This document shows, in pieces, positions 8,610 through 18,800 of a DNA stretch of 64,000 nt. Each line of letters opens with the position of its first letter. The first letter of the stretch is position 1. The notes beneath the pieces were generated by a model. That model ran no database searches. It was not told the DNA's origin and was given only the letters and a program-made list of their open reading frames with translations. Made by a program: the position numbers and the translations under genes. The stretch is from JAJDAH01 sp964487605. GTDB lineage: Bacteria > Myxococcota_A > Polyangia > Polyangiales > Polyangiaceae. The stretch spans positions 1 to 64,000 of the forward strand of contig CAZARU010000027.1 in NCBI GenBank assembly GCA_964487605.1, given 5' to 3'.

Positions 8610-10505
8610 ATGAGTTACGAAGTTCTCGCGCGCAAGTATCGCCCGATGGGCTTCCAGGATCTGGTGGGCCAGGAGCACGTCGCGCGAACGCTCGCGAACG
8701 CCATCGATCAGGGTCGTGTCGCTCATGCCTTCCTGTTCACGGGGGTGCGCGGCGTGGGCAAGACCACGAGCGCGCGTATCCTGGCGAAGGCCCTGAACTG
8801 CATGCGGCCGCCAGGAACCACGCCCAAGGGCGTGGACCCCGGACCGACCCACGAGCCCTGCCTCGAATGCGATGCCTGCAAGGAGATCCGCACGGGCCAG
8901 GACATGGACGTCCGCGAGATTGATGGGGCAAGCTACAACGGCGTCGACGAGGTTCGAAAGCTCCAGGACAGCCTTCCGTACCGCCCGTCGCGCGATCGCT
9001 ACAAGATCTTCATCGTCGACGAGGTTCACATGCTGTCCGGCGCAGCCTGGAACGCGTTCCTGAAGACCCTCGAAGAGCCGCCACCCCACGTCAAGTTCAT
9101 CTTCGCCACGACCGAAGCACAGAAGATTCCAGTCACCATCCTGTCCCGGTGCCAGCGCTTCGACTTCCGGCTCATTCCAACTCAGATCATCGCCGCGCGC
9201 CTGCGGCACGTGCTCGAGCGAGAGCAGATTTCTGCGGACGAGACGTCGGTGTCGATCATCGCGAGAGAGGCCGCCGGCAGCATGCGGGACGCGATGAGCT
9301 TGCTCGATCAGGTGATCGCCTGGGGCGGCACGGATCTCCGCGGTGATGACGTGGCACGCGTGCTCGGCGTCGCCAGCCGGCAGATCCTCCACGACCTCGC
9401 GGCAGCGCTCATCGCCGGGGATCCCGCGCGCTGTCTCGAGGTGGTGGGCCAGCTCGCGAGCCAGGGCTTCGACATCCTGCACGTATCACGTCACGTGCTG
9501 GCGCTCCTGCGCGACCTGGTGGTGGCCAAGGTGTGCCGCACGCCGGAGGACCTCATCGACCTGGCCGACGAGGAGCGGCGCGACGTCGTCGCCCTCGCCG
9601 CCAGGACCGACGCCGATGATCTGGTGAGGATCCACCAGGGGTTCTCCACGGGCTTCGACGAGATCGCACGGGGTGGTCAGCCCCGAGCCGCGCTGGAGAT
9701 GTTGCTCGTGCGCCTTGCGCGACGGCCGCACCTGATCCCCATCGACGATCTCGTTGCCCGGCTCGCCGCGCTCGAGCGCCGCCTCGGGGCGCGGTCGGCG
9801 GACGACGGACGCCCGGCTCGTCCAGGCCCTACCCCCCAGGCCTCGCCCGTTGCCCGCTCGCGACCGCGAGAGGCGCGCCCGAGCGCAGCAGCAGCCGAAC
9901 GCGCAGTGGATCCCGGCAGCGACGAGCCCCCAGACGCGGCGCCTTCCGCCGGCGCGTCAGAAGGCGCGGGAGCGCCCGGGGGGGCCGCAGAACCTCCGCA
10001 GCGGGCTCGGACCGCTCCATCCAAGGACGCAGGCCCGCAGGGCCGTCACGGACGAAACGGCGCGGACGCACCGCCGGCCGAAGCCCCCGAGGCTTCGCGC
10101 ACGAAGATGGACCGGTGGAGGGAGGTGCTCGAACTGGTCCGCTCCGAGCGCCCGGAGCTCGCGGCCGTGCTTCAGCACGCCGCGCCCCTGGAGGTGTCGG
10201 GGGAACGCCTGCGGCTCGGGTACGAGCGCGGGAGCGTCTGGGAGGAGCACGTGAATGCGGATGAGCCCCTGGGCGTCGTGACTCGCGCGGCTCGCGCGTG
10301 CTTCGGGCAGGAGACGGACGTGAGCTTCGACTTCGCGAGCAGGAACGCGAGCACCCTCGAAACCGTGGCGACCGCGAACCTTCGTGAGAAAGAGGCACGG
10401 AAGAAAGCCCAGAAGGAGCTCGCGAGCCGACACCCGATGGTCGGAACCGTCATCGACGTTCTCGGTGCGCGCCTCAAGGGAGTTCGCATTCCCGACGACG
10501 GTTGA
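8610..10505 (+). CDS. dnaX: DNA polymerase III subunit gamma/tau
   Basis: 631 residues. AAA+ clamp-loader subunit. Walker A is GVRGVGKTT (45-53). A zinc module uses Cys64 plus CLECDAC (Cys84, Cys87, Cys90). Walker B is IVDEVH (D137, E138) and sensor 1 includes the SRC motif (179-181). After domain III comes a linker of about 130 residues rich in Pro, Ala and Arg (about 395-510), then a more ordered tail with MDRWREVLELV. The linker and tail correspond to tau-type domains that contact polymerase and helicase. No A/G slippery heptamer for a gamma frameshift was noticed. Followed by ybaB and recR, the widely conserved dnaX-ybaB-recR order. Confidence 0.96.
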   Translation: MSYEVLARKYRPMGFQDLVGQEHVARTLANAIDQGRVAHAFLFTGVRGVGKTTSARILAKALNCMRPPGTTPKGVDPGPTHEPCLECDACKEIRTGQDMDVREIDGASYNGVDEVRKLQDSLPYRPSRDRYKIFIVDEVHMLSGAAWNAFLKTLEEPPPHVKFIFATTEAQKIPVTILSRCQRFDFRLIPTQIIAARLRHVLEREQISADETSVSIIAREAAGSMRDAMSLLDQVIAWGGTDLRGDDVARVLGVASRQILHDLAAALIAGDPARCLEVVGQLASQGFDILHVSRHVLALLRDLVVAKVCRTPEDLIDLADEERRDVVALAARTDADDLVRIHQGFSTGFDEIARGGQPRAALEMLLVRLARRPHLIPIDDLVARLAALERRLGARSADDGRPARPGPTPQASPVARSRPREARPSAAAAERAVDPGSDEPPDAAPSAGASEGAGAPGGAAEPPQRARTAPSKDAGPQGRHGRNGADAPPAEAPEASRTKMDRWREVLELVRSERPELAAVLQHAAPLEVSGERLRLGYERGSVWEEHVNADEPLGVVTRAARACFGQETDVSFDFASRNASTLETVATANLREKEARKKAQKELASRHPMVGTVIDVLGARLKGVRIPDDG

Positions 10506-10584
10506 TCCGTCGGCGCGCCGCGTGACGGGACCGCGTTCACCGGGTCTTGCGCCGGCCGCGGCACGGAGGCAGAAAGGGTCCTCG

Positions 10585-10920
10585 ATGGCAAAGCGCGACC
10601 GAAGTTTCGCCGGCGGTGGAGAAATGATGCGCCAGGCGGCGCGGATCCAGAGAAAACTCGGCGAGCTCAAGCTGGAGCTCGAGCAGCGAGAGGTCTCGGT
10701 GACCGGCCTCGGCGAGCGCATTCGTGCGACGGCAACGTGCCACGGCAGGGTTCGCCGCATCGAAGTGGACGCCGCACTGCTCGAGAGCGAAGGACTCGAC
10801 CTGGTGCTCGACGCGGTGACGGCGACGGTGAACTCCGCCCTCGAACTCGCGGACAAGACGGCTCAGTCCGAGATGGATCGCATCACCGGCGGCGTCCGAA
10901 TCCCCGGCATCACGGGCTGA
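10585..10920 (+). CDS. ybaB: YbaB/EbfC-family nucleoid-associated protein
   Basis: 111 residues, normal for the family. GGGEMMRQAARIQRKLGELK is the amphipathic N-terminal helix of YbaB, followed by a strand pair (VSVTGLGERIRATATCHGRV) and a C-terminal helix ending GVRIPGITG. YbaB proteins bind DNA as dimers and are encoded with recR. The ATG at 10585 is preceded by a purine-rich site (GGAGGCAGAAAGGG region). The open frame begins earlier, but the upstream residues do not resemble the family. Confidence 0.92.
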   Translation: MAKRDRSFAGGGEMMRQAARIQRKLGELKLELEQREVSVTGLGERIRATATCHGRVRRIEVDAALLESEGLDLVLDAVTATVNSALELADKTAQSEMDRITGGVRIPGITG

Positions 10921-10925
10921 ATCTC

Positions 10926-11546
10926 GTGCTTCCCGACCGCCTGTCCCGCGTGGTGCAGCTCCTGTCCAAGCTACCCGGCGTGGGCGAGAAGACTGCCGCG
11001 CGCTTCGCGCTCTTCCTGGCCGACGCGGGCGAGTTGCCGTCGGAGCTCGCCAGGGAGCTGGCGGACCTACGAGACGCCATTCGCCCGTGCGGGCGATGCG
11101 GAAACCTCGCGGAGGTGGACGATGCTGGCGGGGCCACGTGCACCATCTGCCGCGACGTGAAGCGAGACGCCTCGGTCCTCTGCGTGGTCGCGAAGGTGCA
11201 AGACCTCATCGCCATCGAGCGAAGCGGAGCGATGCGCGGCCGCTACTTCGTCCTCGGCCGGCTCCTGTCGCCTCTCGACGGAGTCGGCGCAGAGGATCTG
11301 CCGCTCGACTCGCTGAAGCGGCGCATAGTGAACGACGGGGTGCGCGAGGTCATCGTCGCCACGCCTCCCTCGGTGGATGGCGAGGCGACGGCGCTGCTGC
11401 TGGCCCGCGACCTTCCATCGACGGGCGTCTCCGTGTCCCGGATCGCGAGCGGCGTCCCCCACGGCGGCGACCTCGAGTTTGCGGACCAGATCACCCTCGG
11501 GCGAGCCCTCGACGGGCGGCGCGCGCTGACCGGTCCGCGCAGTTGA
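10926..11546 (+). CDS. recR: Recombination mediator protein RecR
   Basis: 206 residues. N-terminal helix-hairpin-helix LLSKLPGVGEKTAARFAL; Cys4 zinc finger C55-C58 and C70-C73 (CGRCGN and CTIC); a Toprim-like domain (LCVVAKVQDLIAIERSG); then SPLDGVGAEDL and IASGVPHGGDLEFAD, both RecR signatures. RecR with RecO/RecF loads RecA at gaps. GTG at 10926 lies five bases after the ybaB stop and gives the expected LPDRLSRVV start. The usual acidic residue after VV in the Toprim segment (VVEDxxD in many RecR) is Ala here, which may not matter because RecR is not a topoisomerase. Confidence 0.93.
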   Translation: MLPDRLSRVVQLLSKLPGVGEKTAARFALFLADAGELPSELARELADLRDAIRPCGRCGNLAEVDDAGGATCTICRDVKRDASVLCVVAKVQDLIAIERSGAMRGRYFVLGRLLSPLDGVGAEDLPLDSLKRRIVNDGVREVIVATPPSVDGEATALLLARDLPSTGVSVSRIASGVPHGGDLEFADQITLGRALDGRRALTGPRS

Positions 11547-11581
11547 CGAACGTCCCGGGTGCGCCTATCGACCCTCCTCCC

Positions 11582-11965
11582 ATGAAGCCCCTTCCCGTCT
11601 CCACGTCGTCCGCCCCGAAGGCCATCGGCCCCTACTCGCAGGCCGTGCGCTCGGGCGACCTCGTGTTCTTGAGCGGACAGATCCCGCTCGACCCGGCGAC
11701 CGGTGAACTGGTGACGGGGACCATCGAGGAAGAGACCCAGCGCGTGATGGAGAACCTGGGCGCGGTCCTCACCGCCGCCGGCGCTTCGTTCGCCTCGGTC
11801 GTCAAGGCGACCATCTACCTGACCGACCTGAACGACTTCGCGGCGGTCAACGGCGTGTACGGCGAGCGTTTCGCCGACGCCCCCCCGGCGCGCGCCACGG
11901 TGGGGGTGGCCGCGCTGCCACGCGGCGCGCGGGTGGAAATCGACGCCATCGCGCGGGTGGAGTGA
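11582..11965 (+). CDS. ridA: RidA family protein (reactive enamine/imine deaminase)
   Basis: 127 residues. KAIGPYSQAVRSGDLVFLSGQ, the middle EEETQRVMENLGAVL, and the end PPARATVGVAALPRGARVEI are textbook RidA/YjgF features, including the conserved Arg in PARATV. RidA trimers hydrolyse 2-aminoacrylate and related imines from PLP enzymes. ATG at 11582 lies 35 bases after recR. Confidence 0.92.
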   Translation: MKPLPVSTSSAPKAIGPYSQAVRSGDLVFLSGQIPLDPATGELVTGTIEEETQRVMENLGAVLTAAGASFASVVKATIYLTDLNDFAAVNGVYGERFADAPPARATVGVAALPRGARVEIDAIARVE

Positions 11966-11968
11966 GCG

Positions 11969-13147
11969 ATGGCAGCGAAGCGGCAGACCACGCTGGACCC
12001 CGCTCTCGTGGCCGTGGACGGCGCGGGAGCGCTCGCTGCGCTCGGGGAGGCCGGCACGCGGAGCGTCGAACTCGTCGAGGCCTGGCTTCGGGCCGGCAAC
12101 GCCGCCGCGGTGGCGGCCGCAGCGCGAAGCGCCGAAGGCCCGGCACGAAAGGCGGCGCGCCGGGCGGCGTCCGTGTTGAAGTCGCGCGGGATCACCCTGC
12201 CCGAGGTCTCGCGCCCCGCACCGTCACAGAAGTCCCAGGACGCGGTCGAGGCCTGGCTCATGGCGCCCGACGCGGCGGGCAACGTGGCCGTCGTCATCGC
12301 GGCCCGTTCGCCGGCAGGCCGGCATCGCGCATGCTTCGTGTTCCTGCACGATCGCGTGGGGCTGCACCGTGTTCAGCTCGGAAGCATGAGCCGAACCCAG
12401 CTCAAGGACGCCTTCGCCAAGCTCCTGCCGGGCAGCGGCTACGGCCCAACCCCGGTGTCGGTCGAGTACGCGCGCTGGCGCGTGGCCGCGGCGCGCGCGC
12501 TGCACTCAGGGAGCCAGATCCCCCTACCGCTGGGCCTCGACAGCGCAAGGGACCTCCTCGAGCCGGCACCCACGGGGGTCGTCGCGCATCCCTTCGACGC
12601 CGAAGGGCTGGAGCTGTCGCAAGACGACGCTCGGGAGCGCAGCCGGACTTCGGCGACCCTCCACCGCAAGCCGGAGTTCCGGGCGTGGGTGCCAACGGGC
12701 GCCGCCATCAACGAGCTTTTGGTCGCCGTGGGACGCGGCCTGTCGCCCGGAGCGCAGCAGGAGGCCGCCGCCATCGAGGCGCGCATGAAGGACGAGATCG
12801 AGGCGGCGACGGACCGATTCTTCACTCCCGAGCTGCGAGAAGCGCTCCTTCCCCTCATGAAGGACTGCGCGCTCTCCGTGCTCGCGCGGGAGGGCGAGCA
12901 GGCCGCCCTCGACGTCGTCGCCGCCATGACGTGTGTCGAGCACGCGGGTCTCGTGACCGATCCCCCGCGCGACGTCCCGTTCCTCAAGGCGTTCTTCGAG
13001 AAGGCCGTGGCGATGCTGGCGGCCCGCGGCAACGGGCAGCTCCGCATTCCAGTACCCGCGCTCCCGGTGGATGCCGACGCCGTACCCGTCGAACTGCCCG
13101 TAGCCAGCGAGCCCACCGCTTCAGAGCCCGCCGAGCCTGGTGGGTGA
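11969..13147 (+). CDS. Conserved-looking hypothetical protein
   Basis: 392 residues, no signal peptide or membrane segment. The N-terminal 70 residues are Ala/Arg-rich and probably helical. The middle (about 95-240) looks like a mixed alpha/beta domain (VAVVIAARSPAGRHRACFVF, HRVQLGSMSRTQLKDAF). The C-terminal part is helical and ends in an acidic Pro/Ala tail. I do not recognise a family. It starts three bases after the ridA stop, so it is probably cotranscribed with dnaX-ybaB-recR-ridA, which hints at a housekeeping role. Confidence 0.75.
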   Translation: MAAKRQTTLDPALVAVDGAGALAALGEAGTRSVELVEAWLRAGNAAAVAAAARSAEGPARKAARRAASVLKSRGITLPEVSRPAPSQKSQDAVEAWLMAPDAAGNVAVVIAARSPAGRHRACFVFLHDRVGLHRVQLGSMSRTQLKDAFAKLLPGSGYGPTPVSVEYARWRVAAARALHSGSQIPLPLGLDSARDLLEPAPTGVVAHPFDAEGLELSQDDARERSRTSATLHRKPEFRAWVPTGAAINELLVAVGRGLSPGAQQEAAAIEARMKDEIEAATDRFFTPELREALLPLMKDCALSVLAREGEQAALDVVAAMTCVEHAGLVTDPPRDVPFLKAFFEKAVAMLAARGNGQLRIPVPALPVDADAVPVELPVASEPTASEPAEPGG

Positions 13148-13176
13148 CCGGCGGCGAGCGCGCGGCTCACCGCCGG
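13148..13176. terminator. Possible bidirectional hairpin between convergent genes
   Basis: CCGGCGG (13148-13154) pairs perfectly with CCGCCGG (13170-13176) across a 15-base GC-rich loop, immediately after one stop codon and before the convergent gene's stop at 13205. There is no T tract on either strand. Position supports a terminator role, but sequence alone is weak. Confidence 0.3.
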
Positions 13177-13204
13177 GGCAGCGGCCCGTCGCTCGACCGA
13201 AGCG

Positions 13205-14206
13205 TCACCGGTACGCGACGGTGACGTTCTCCTCGAACGCAGTGTCGGCGCCCGCGCTGACGGTGTAGTTGGGTCCGCCGGCGCCGCACGCAAGGGTCTT
13301 GGAGTTCGACGCAGCCTCCGTGACCTGGCAGCCGGACGGGGGTGTGCCCATGTCCACCGTACCGCTCGCGGTCGCTTGTACCGAGAACACGTCGGCCGAA
13401 GGCACCGTCAGGTTCACGCTTCCCTTGTCGGCGGTGATGCTTCCGCCGCCGGATCCTGCCGCAACGCTGGCGAGCGCCACATCGACGTCCCCGAGGCCGG
13501 TAGAGCGAATCGTCACCGCGTCCGCGACGTTGTAGACCGCGATGTCGAACTCGCAAGTCACCTTCGTGGACTTCACCGTCGGGCCGCCGTCGATCTCGCA
13601 GTCCCCCGCGCCGGTGTTCGTCAGGTCGATGGCCGCTGCGCTGGCCACGCTCTGCACCTCGACGGACCCGTTGTCCTGCTCGATCTCGAGCGTGCCGTCG
13701 AAGTTCGACGGGAGGGTCACCACCACGTCCGCTCCGAGCCCGGACGTGGCGCCACTCTTGCGCGAGGTCTTGATCACGGCCCCGCCGCTGCCGTCACCGT
13801 CCGCGACCTTCTCGAGCTTGTTCTCGATCTCGGCCACGGCTTGGTCCTTCTTGGTGTGACCGCGCCAGCTGAATGGCGTGAACTCCACGGACACGAGGTC
13901 AGCCGTGCTACCGGCCTTCACCACGACGTGACCGTTGCGGCTGTCCACCCGCACCTTGCCGCCCGTGGCCCACGAGACCTGCTTCGTCTCGGACGTGCCG
14001 ACGAACTTCTTGAGGGACTCGAACTGGACGCACCCCTCCTTGTCCTCGTCCGACTCGCTCCCGGTCGTCTCCTCCGCCCCGGCGCCGGCATCGGCGGCCG
14101 CGGGCTCCGACTCGTCGTCACACGCACCGAGCTCGCAACCCACGGCGCCCGTCACGAGCCCCGCTCCAAGCACCGTCATCCCAAGAAACCAAAGCGCCGT
14201 CTTCAT
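13205..14206 (-). CDS. Lipoprotein with DUF4097-like beta-repeat domain
   Basis: 333 residues. Signal peptide ends at Cys24 (TGAVGC). An acidic Ala/Glu/Ser linker follows, then a long domain of short repeated beta strands such as GKVRVDSRNGHVVVKAG, GTLEIEQDNGSVEVQSV and TIRSTGLGDVDVAL, with internal GSITADKGSVNLTV. This ladder of xVxVxxxxGxVxV units is typical of the DUF4097/putative adhesin fold. Probably anchored in the outer membrane facing outward or in the periplasm. ATG at 14206 has a GAGGTCAGA-like site upstream. Monocistronic by spacing. Confidence 0.75.
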   Translation of the reverse strand: MKTALWFLGMTVLGAGLVTGAVGCELGACDDESEPAAADAGAGAEETTGSESDEDKEGCVQFESLKKFVGTSETKQVSWATGGKVRVDSRNGHVVVKAGSTADLVSVEFTPFSWRGHTKKDQAVAEIENKLEKVADGDGSGGAVIKTSRKSGATSGLGADVVVTLPSNFDGTLEIEQDNGSVEVQSVASAAAIDLTNTGAGDCEIDGGPTVKSTKVTCEFDIAVYNVADAVTIRSTGLGDVDVALASVAAGSGGGSITADKGSVNLTVPSADVFSVQATASGTVDMGTPPSGCQVTEAASNSKTLACGAGGPNYTVSAGADTAFEENVTVAYR

Positions 14207-14319
14207 TCTGACCTCACTGACCCGGTGATACGCTGGCCCGCAGCGGAGCCTTCCCGGCGAAATTAGACCCTCGAACGTCCGCGCTATTCAACCCGGGCAC
14301 CGGCCCGCAGCCGAGCGCG

Positions 14320-15195
14320 CTACCCCTCTAGCCCGTGAATTTCGGCGACTTTTCTCCGAAAGGCCGCCTGAAGAATTCGTGTCGCGGGGCCCGGCACCCC
14401 GTCGCCGACCGACCGCCCGTCGCACCGGGTCACCGGCAGGATCTCCCTCAGGCTGGACGAGATGAAGAGCTCCCGGGCTTGGCCCAGCATCTCCACGGGG
14501 AGGGACCGCTCGACGACGGGGGTGCCGGCTTCCCTTGCCACGTCGAGGATCAGCGCGCGGGTGATGCCGAGCAGCGGTCCATCCGCTGGCGGCGGGGTGA
14601 TGAGCTCGTCACCGAGGAGTGCGAACACGTTCGAGTTGGCTCCCTCGACGACCCTCCCCTGGGAGTCCACGACGAGGCACTCGTGCGCACCGGCGTCCCG
14701 GGCCGCCTTGAGGGCCAGGATCGCGACGAGGTAGTTCGCGACCTTCGCGCCGGAGGCCGCCGTGGCGTCGGCAGCGCGCTGCGTTCGTAGCGTGACGACC
14801 CCGACGCCGTTCGCATACGACTCGGCCGGCGGCGTCTGAAGCTCCCCGACGAAGATCACCCGACACGGGCTGGTTGCGTCCGCCGGATCGAGCCCCATCG
14901 GTCCTATCCCACGCGTGATCATGATCCGCACGTAGCTCTCGGAGTTCCCGGCTGCGGCAAGGGCATCGGTGACCTCGCGCTCGAGTCGTTCGGCGTCGGC
15001 AGGGAGTTCGATGAGCACACGGCGGGCGCTCTCTCCCAGGCGATCGAGATGGGCGCGCAGCGCGAACGGCCTCCCGCCGTACGTACGCACCGTCTCGAAG
15101 ATGGAGTCCCCGTAGAGGAAACCTCTGTCGAACACCGACACGCATGCCTCCTCGGCTGCGACGATGCGCCCATCGATGCTGACGACGGTGGTCAC
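14320..15195 (-). CDS. Class IV PLP-dependent aminotransferase (BCAT / D-amino acid / ADC lyase family)
   Basis: 291 residues. SVFDRGFLYGDSIFETVRTY is the class IV N-terminal signature, the PLP lysine is Lys151 in SGAKVANYL, and GRVVEGANSNVFAL plus LLGITRALIL form the cofactor phosphate site. Members include branched-chain aminotransferase, D-alanine aminotransferase and aminodeoxychorismate lyase (PabC); these cannot be separated safely by eye. GTG at 15195 overlaps the DUF374 acyltransferase stop (GTGA), which puts it downstream of an envelope gene. Confidence 0.85.
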   Translation of the reverse strand: MTTVVSIDGRIVAAEEACVSVFDRGFLYGDSIFETVRTYGGRPFALRAHLDRLGESARRVLIELPADAERLEREVTDALAAAGNSESYVRIMITRGIGPMGLDPADATSPCRVIFVGELQTPPAESYANGVGVVTLRTQRAADATAASGAKVANYLVAILALKAARDAGAHECLVVDSQGRVVEGANSNVFALLGDELITPPPADGPLLGITRALILDVAREAGTPVVERSLPVEMLGQARELFISSSLREILPVTRCDGRSVGDGVPGPATRILQAAFRRKVAEIHGLEG

Positions 15196-15836
15196 GCGGC
15201 TCCCGGGACGCCTTCGGGGCAGGGTCGAAGCAAGACCTCGGCGTCTCGTCGAGCGTGGGCGAGCGCGGCGTCGAGAACCGACGGCGTTGCTGCCACGAGC
15301 TCCGGATCGAGCGGCGCGGCCGCGACGACCGCGACGCGCGTGAACGGCACCGGTATCTCGAATCGGTCCCAGCTTCCCAGACGCAAGCAGTGCGCGGCCG
15401 CCGACGCCACGGGGACGAGCCGTGCGCTGGCCAGGCGCGCTGCCAGGGCGGCGCCGGGCTTTGAAGTCCCTGCAGGACCCCGTGGCCCGTCGATCGCGAA
15501 CGCGGCATCCATGCCCGCTTCGAGGCGTGAAACGACCGCGCGCAGCCCTCCGGCACCGCGGCGCGAACTGGACCCGCGCTCGACGATGAACCCGAGCGCC
15601 GTCATCGCTCCGGTCTGCAGGTCGCCATCGCGGGACGTGCTCACGAGCACGGCGCGCGCGCGCGCGCGAAGATCGCGACCACGCATCAGGACCATCTGCT
15701 GTCCGTGGCAGAAGGCGATCACCCAGGTCGCGGCGTCAGCCCACTCGAGCCCGGGTGGCAGCGCCCACCGAAGACGGAGCGTCGCTACCCAAGCGCGCAC
15801 GATGAGCCCCAGCAGGCGACCTGCGAACCGGCGCAT
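15192..15836 (-). CDS. DUF374 / LPLAT-superfamily acyltransferase
   Basis: 214 residues. The DUF374 pattern is clear: FCHGQQMVLMRGRD near residue 43, VSTSRDGDLQTGAM, GFIVERGSSSRRGAGGLRAV, then AIDGPRGPAG and LVPVASAAAHCLRLGSWDRF. This family resembles LpxL-type lysophospholipid acyltransferases and is thought to act on lipid A or phospholipid at the inner membrane; the exact substrate is unknown. The first 30 residues contain a hydrophobic stretch. Starts 12 bases after the giant TPR gene stop. Confidence 0.82.
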   Translation of the reverse strand: MRRFAGRLLGLIVRAWVATLRLRWALPPGLEWADAATWVIAFCHGQQMVLMRGRDLRARARAVLVSTSRDGDLQTGAMTALGFIVERGSSSRRGAGGLRAVVSRLEAGMDAAFAIDGPRGPAGTSKPGAALAARLASARLVPVASAAAHCLRLGSWDRFEIPVPFTRVAVVAAAPLDPELVAATPSVLDAALAHARRDAEVLLRPCPEGVPGAA

Positions 15837-15848
15837 GGCGTCGTGGGC

Positions 15849-18800
15849 TCAGCCCTTGATCTCGTCGAGCTTCGTCTGCGCCTTCGTCAGTGCAGGATCG
15901 GTCTGAAGCGCTCGTTCGAGCATCTGTATGGCCTTGCTCTTCTCGCCGAGGCCCTGGTGGACCTCGCCGAGATGGAAGAAGACCTCCGCCTTCGTGATCG
16001 GCGCGTCGTCCTCGAGCTTCTGCAGGAGCAGGGCGCGGAACATCTGCTGGGCCTTCTTCAGATCGCCCTTCTCGAGCGCCACTTCGCCCAGGCGCTTCAG
16101 CGTCGCCACGTTGCCGGGCTCGATCCGGAAGGCCTTGTCGAGCTCGTCGAGAGCACGGTCCCGATCTCCGTCCGCCAGGTAAGCGTTGGCGAGGCGACGA
16201 TGGATCTCGCCGAGTTCCTTGGATCGCTTGCCGCCGTAGGACTCGACGATCTTCTCGAGCACTTCGGCAGCCGCCTTGCCGCGCCCCGAGCTGCTGTACG
16301 CGTCGCAGAGCTGCAGCAAGAGGTCCCGGTCGTCGGGGCGCAGCTCGCTCGCCTTCTCCAGGAGCCCGGCCTCCGCGGCGTGATCCGCGCGCTTCGTGCC
16401 GTGAATCTTCGCCCCCTCGCGGTAGAGGCGAACCTTCTCGTCCACGTCGTCGACCGCTTCGGCGTCGGCGGCCAGCAGTCCCGCGAGCTTCTCCCACGCG
16501 GCGGTCGCCGTGTACGAGGCCTTCAAGCGGGTACGGAGCTCGTCGTGCCTCGGGTCGTGCGTCAGTCCCCGCTCGAGCGCCGCAGACACGCTCCCCGAGT
16601 CCCCGAGCTTCTGGTGCAGGTCGGCGAGCTCCATCGACAGCTTCACGGCGTCCGCGCCGCTCGTGGCGTCCAGAAGGCGATCGAGGGCACGGGCCGCCTC
16701 GGGAACCTGGTCGCTGGCCAGGTGCAGTCGAGCCAGCGCCTCGAGCGCGCCCCGGTGCGACGCATCGCGCTCGAGAACGGCCTGATAGGTCGCGATCGCC
16801 TTCGGCTTGTTCCCGAGCCGCGACTCGTAGACCTCGCCCAACCGGACCTGGAACGTCTTCTCGGCCTCGACGTCGCCGCGGCCGCTCGCCGCGGCGATCT
16901 GCTGCGTCAGGAGCTCGGCGAGTTCCTCGTCCCTGCCGTTGGCTTCGTAGAGCTGGCTCAGGGCCACCACGGCCTCAGCGCGTTGCGGTTCTTCCTCCAG
17001 CACTCCCCGCAGGAGATCGATGGCAACGTCCGGAAGGCCGAAGCGATCCTGATTCAACTTCGCGAGTTCCATCCGCAAGGTCCCCCGGGCCGCGGGGGCG
17101 TCGGATAGGTCCACCAGGCGCTCCAGCAGGCCTCCTAGATCCTTCCATCGCTCCGTCTCCGCGAAGAGATCACGGAGCGCCGTCGATGCAACGGTGTCCC
17201 CGGGACTGTCTTCGAACAGGTGCTCGTACAGCTCGACGGCTCGTGCAGGCTCCTTCAAGTGCTCGCGAGCGATGGACGCCGCCCGGTGTCGCAACTGGCT
17301 CACGGTATCGCCCTGGGCGCGCAGCTCCGAGCGCTTCACCAGCAAGTCGAACGTCTCACGCCAATCCTGGGCGGCCTCGCGCAGGGTCGTCAGCTCCGCC
17401 AGGGCCCACAGGTTCGTGTCGTCCGTGGCGAGCAGCTCGCGGAGGATGGCCTCGCCGAGCTCTGCGTCTCCGATACCGTCGGCCAGGGCTTTCGCGCCGC
17501 GGTACAGATCGTCTCGCGATTCATCCGAAGGCTGCAGCTTGGCGCGGCGCCGTAGCGTGGCGATCAGATCGCGTTCGCGCCCACCGCTCCGCTGGAGCTG
17601 CTCCACCTGGACCAGTACCTCGTCGCTGGCGGGATCGAACTCCAGGGCGCGACCGAGGGCCTTCTCCGCGAGAGCGGGGTCCTGCACGCGGTCGCGGTAC
17701 CAGACTGCCACGCGCACCGACAGGTCGCGTGCCGCATCGGGCAGGAGTTCGGCCTTGGAGTCCACCGCGCTCTGCAACGACTCCGCTGCCGCCGCCCAGT
17801 TGCCGGTCATCCCGGCGAGCCGCTCGATCTCGTCGAGCAGCGCGCCGTCGGAGGGATCGTCCGCGAGGCCCTGCTGGAGCACGCGCTGCGCCGCGGCCGC
17901 GTCCTTGACCTCCGATTCGAGGACCCGCGCGAGGTTCCGGCGCATGTCGATGCGCTCGCCCGCGCTCTCGGCGAATCCCACTCGTTTCTCGTACAGCGAC
18001 GCGAGGCGGTCGGTCTGGGCGCGCGCACGGTAGACGGATTCGAGGATCTCGGCGGCCTCCTCGAAGAGATCGCGCTGATCGGTGAGCTTCTCCAGCTCGT
18101 CGGCGGCTTCCACGTGGTCCATGGCGCGCTCCAGCGCCATTCGGAGCGACGCCAGACCACGGGACGGCTCCTTGAACTCGTGGATCTGCAGCTTGGCGTG
18201 ACGATAGTGGATCTGCGCCTGCTCTCCGTCACTCGTCTCCACGGCCGCGCGCCGGTCGAGGATCTCCGACAGCGCTTGCGCATCGCCGAGACGTTCGTAG
18301 AGGCGATCGAGCGCTTCGAGGAGCAGCGGCTGGTCACCGGCCTGCTCGACGGCACGGGTGTAGGCCTCGACGGCGCGCTTCTCGTCTTTCAGGTGCTCCT
18401 CGGCCACGCGCCCGAGACGCGAATAGAGATCCTTCCCGACCTCGGGATCGAACGTGGACTGCGCCCGCTCCCCGAGCGCGTCGGCATACCGAGCCCAGCC
18501 TTCGCTGAGACCAGCCAGCCGTTCGATGTCGGAGTGCAGGTCGCCGCGCTCCGGCGTCTCGGTCAGCGCGCGCAACGCCGCCCCGAGGGCGTCGCCGGGA
18601 CGGGACAGGTGCGTCTCGAGCACCTCCGCGATGGTGCGGAGGGTTTCCGCGCGCTGAGTCGGCTCCGACTCGACCGACAAGCGCATCTCGAGCGCGTCGA
18701 CGAGCGCGTCGTGCCGCGCCGCCTGCCGGAGCACCGGAACGAGGATCCCCGCCACCATGTCTCGCAGGTCCTCGTGGTCTTCCCCGAGCGAGCGAACCGC

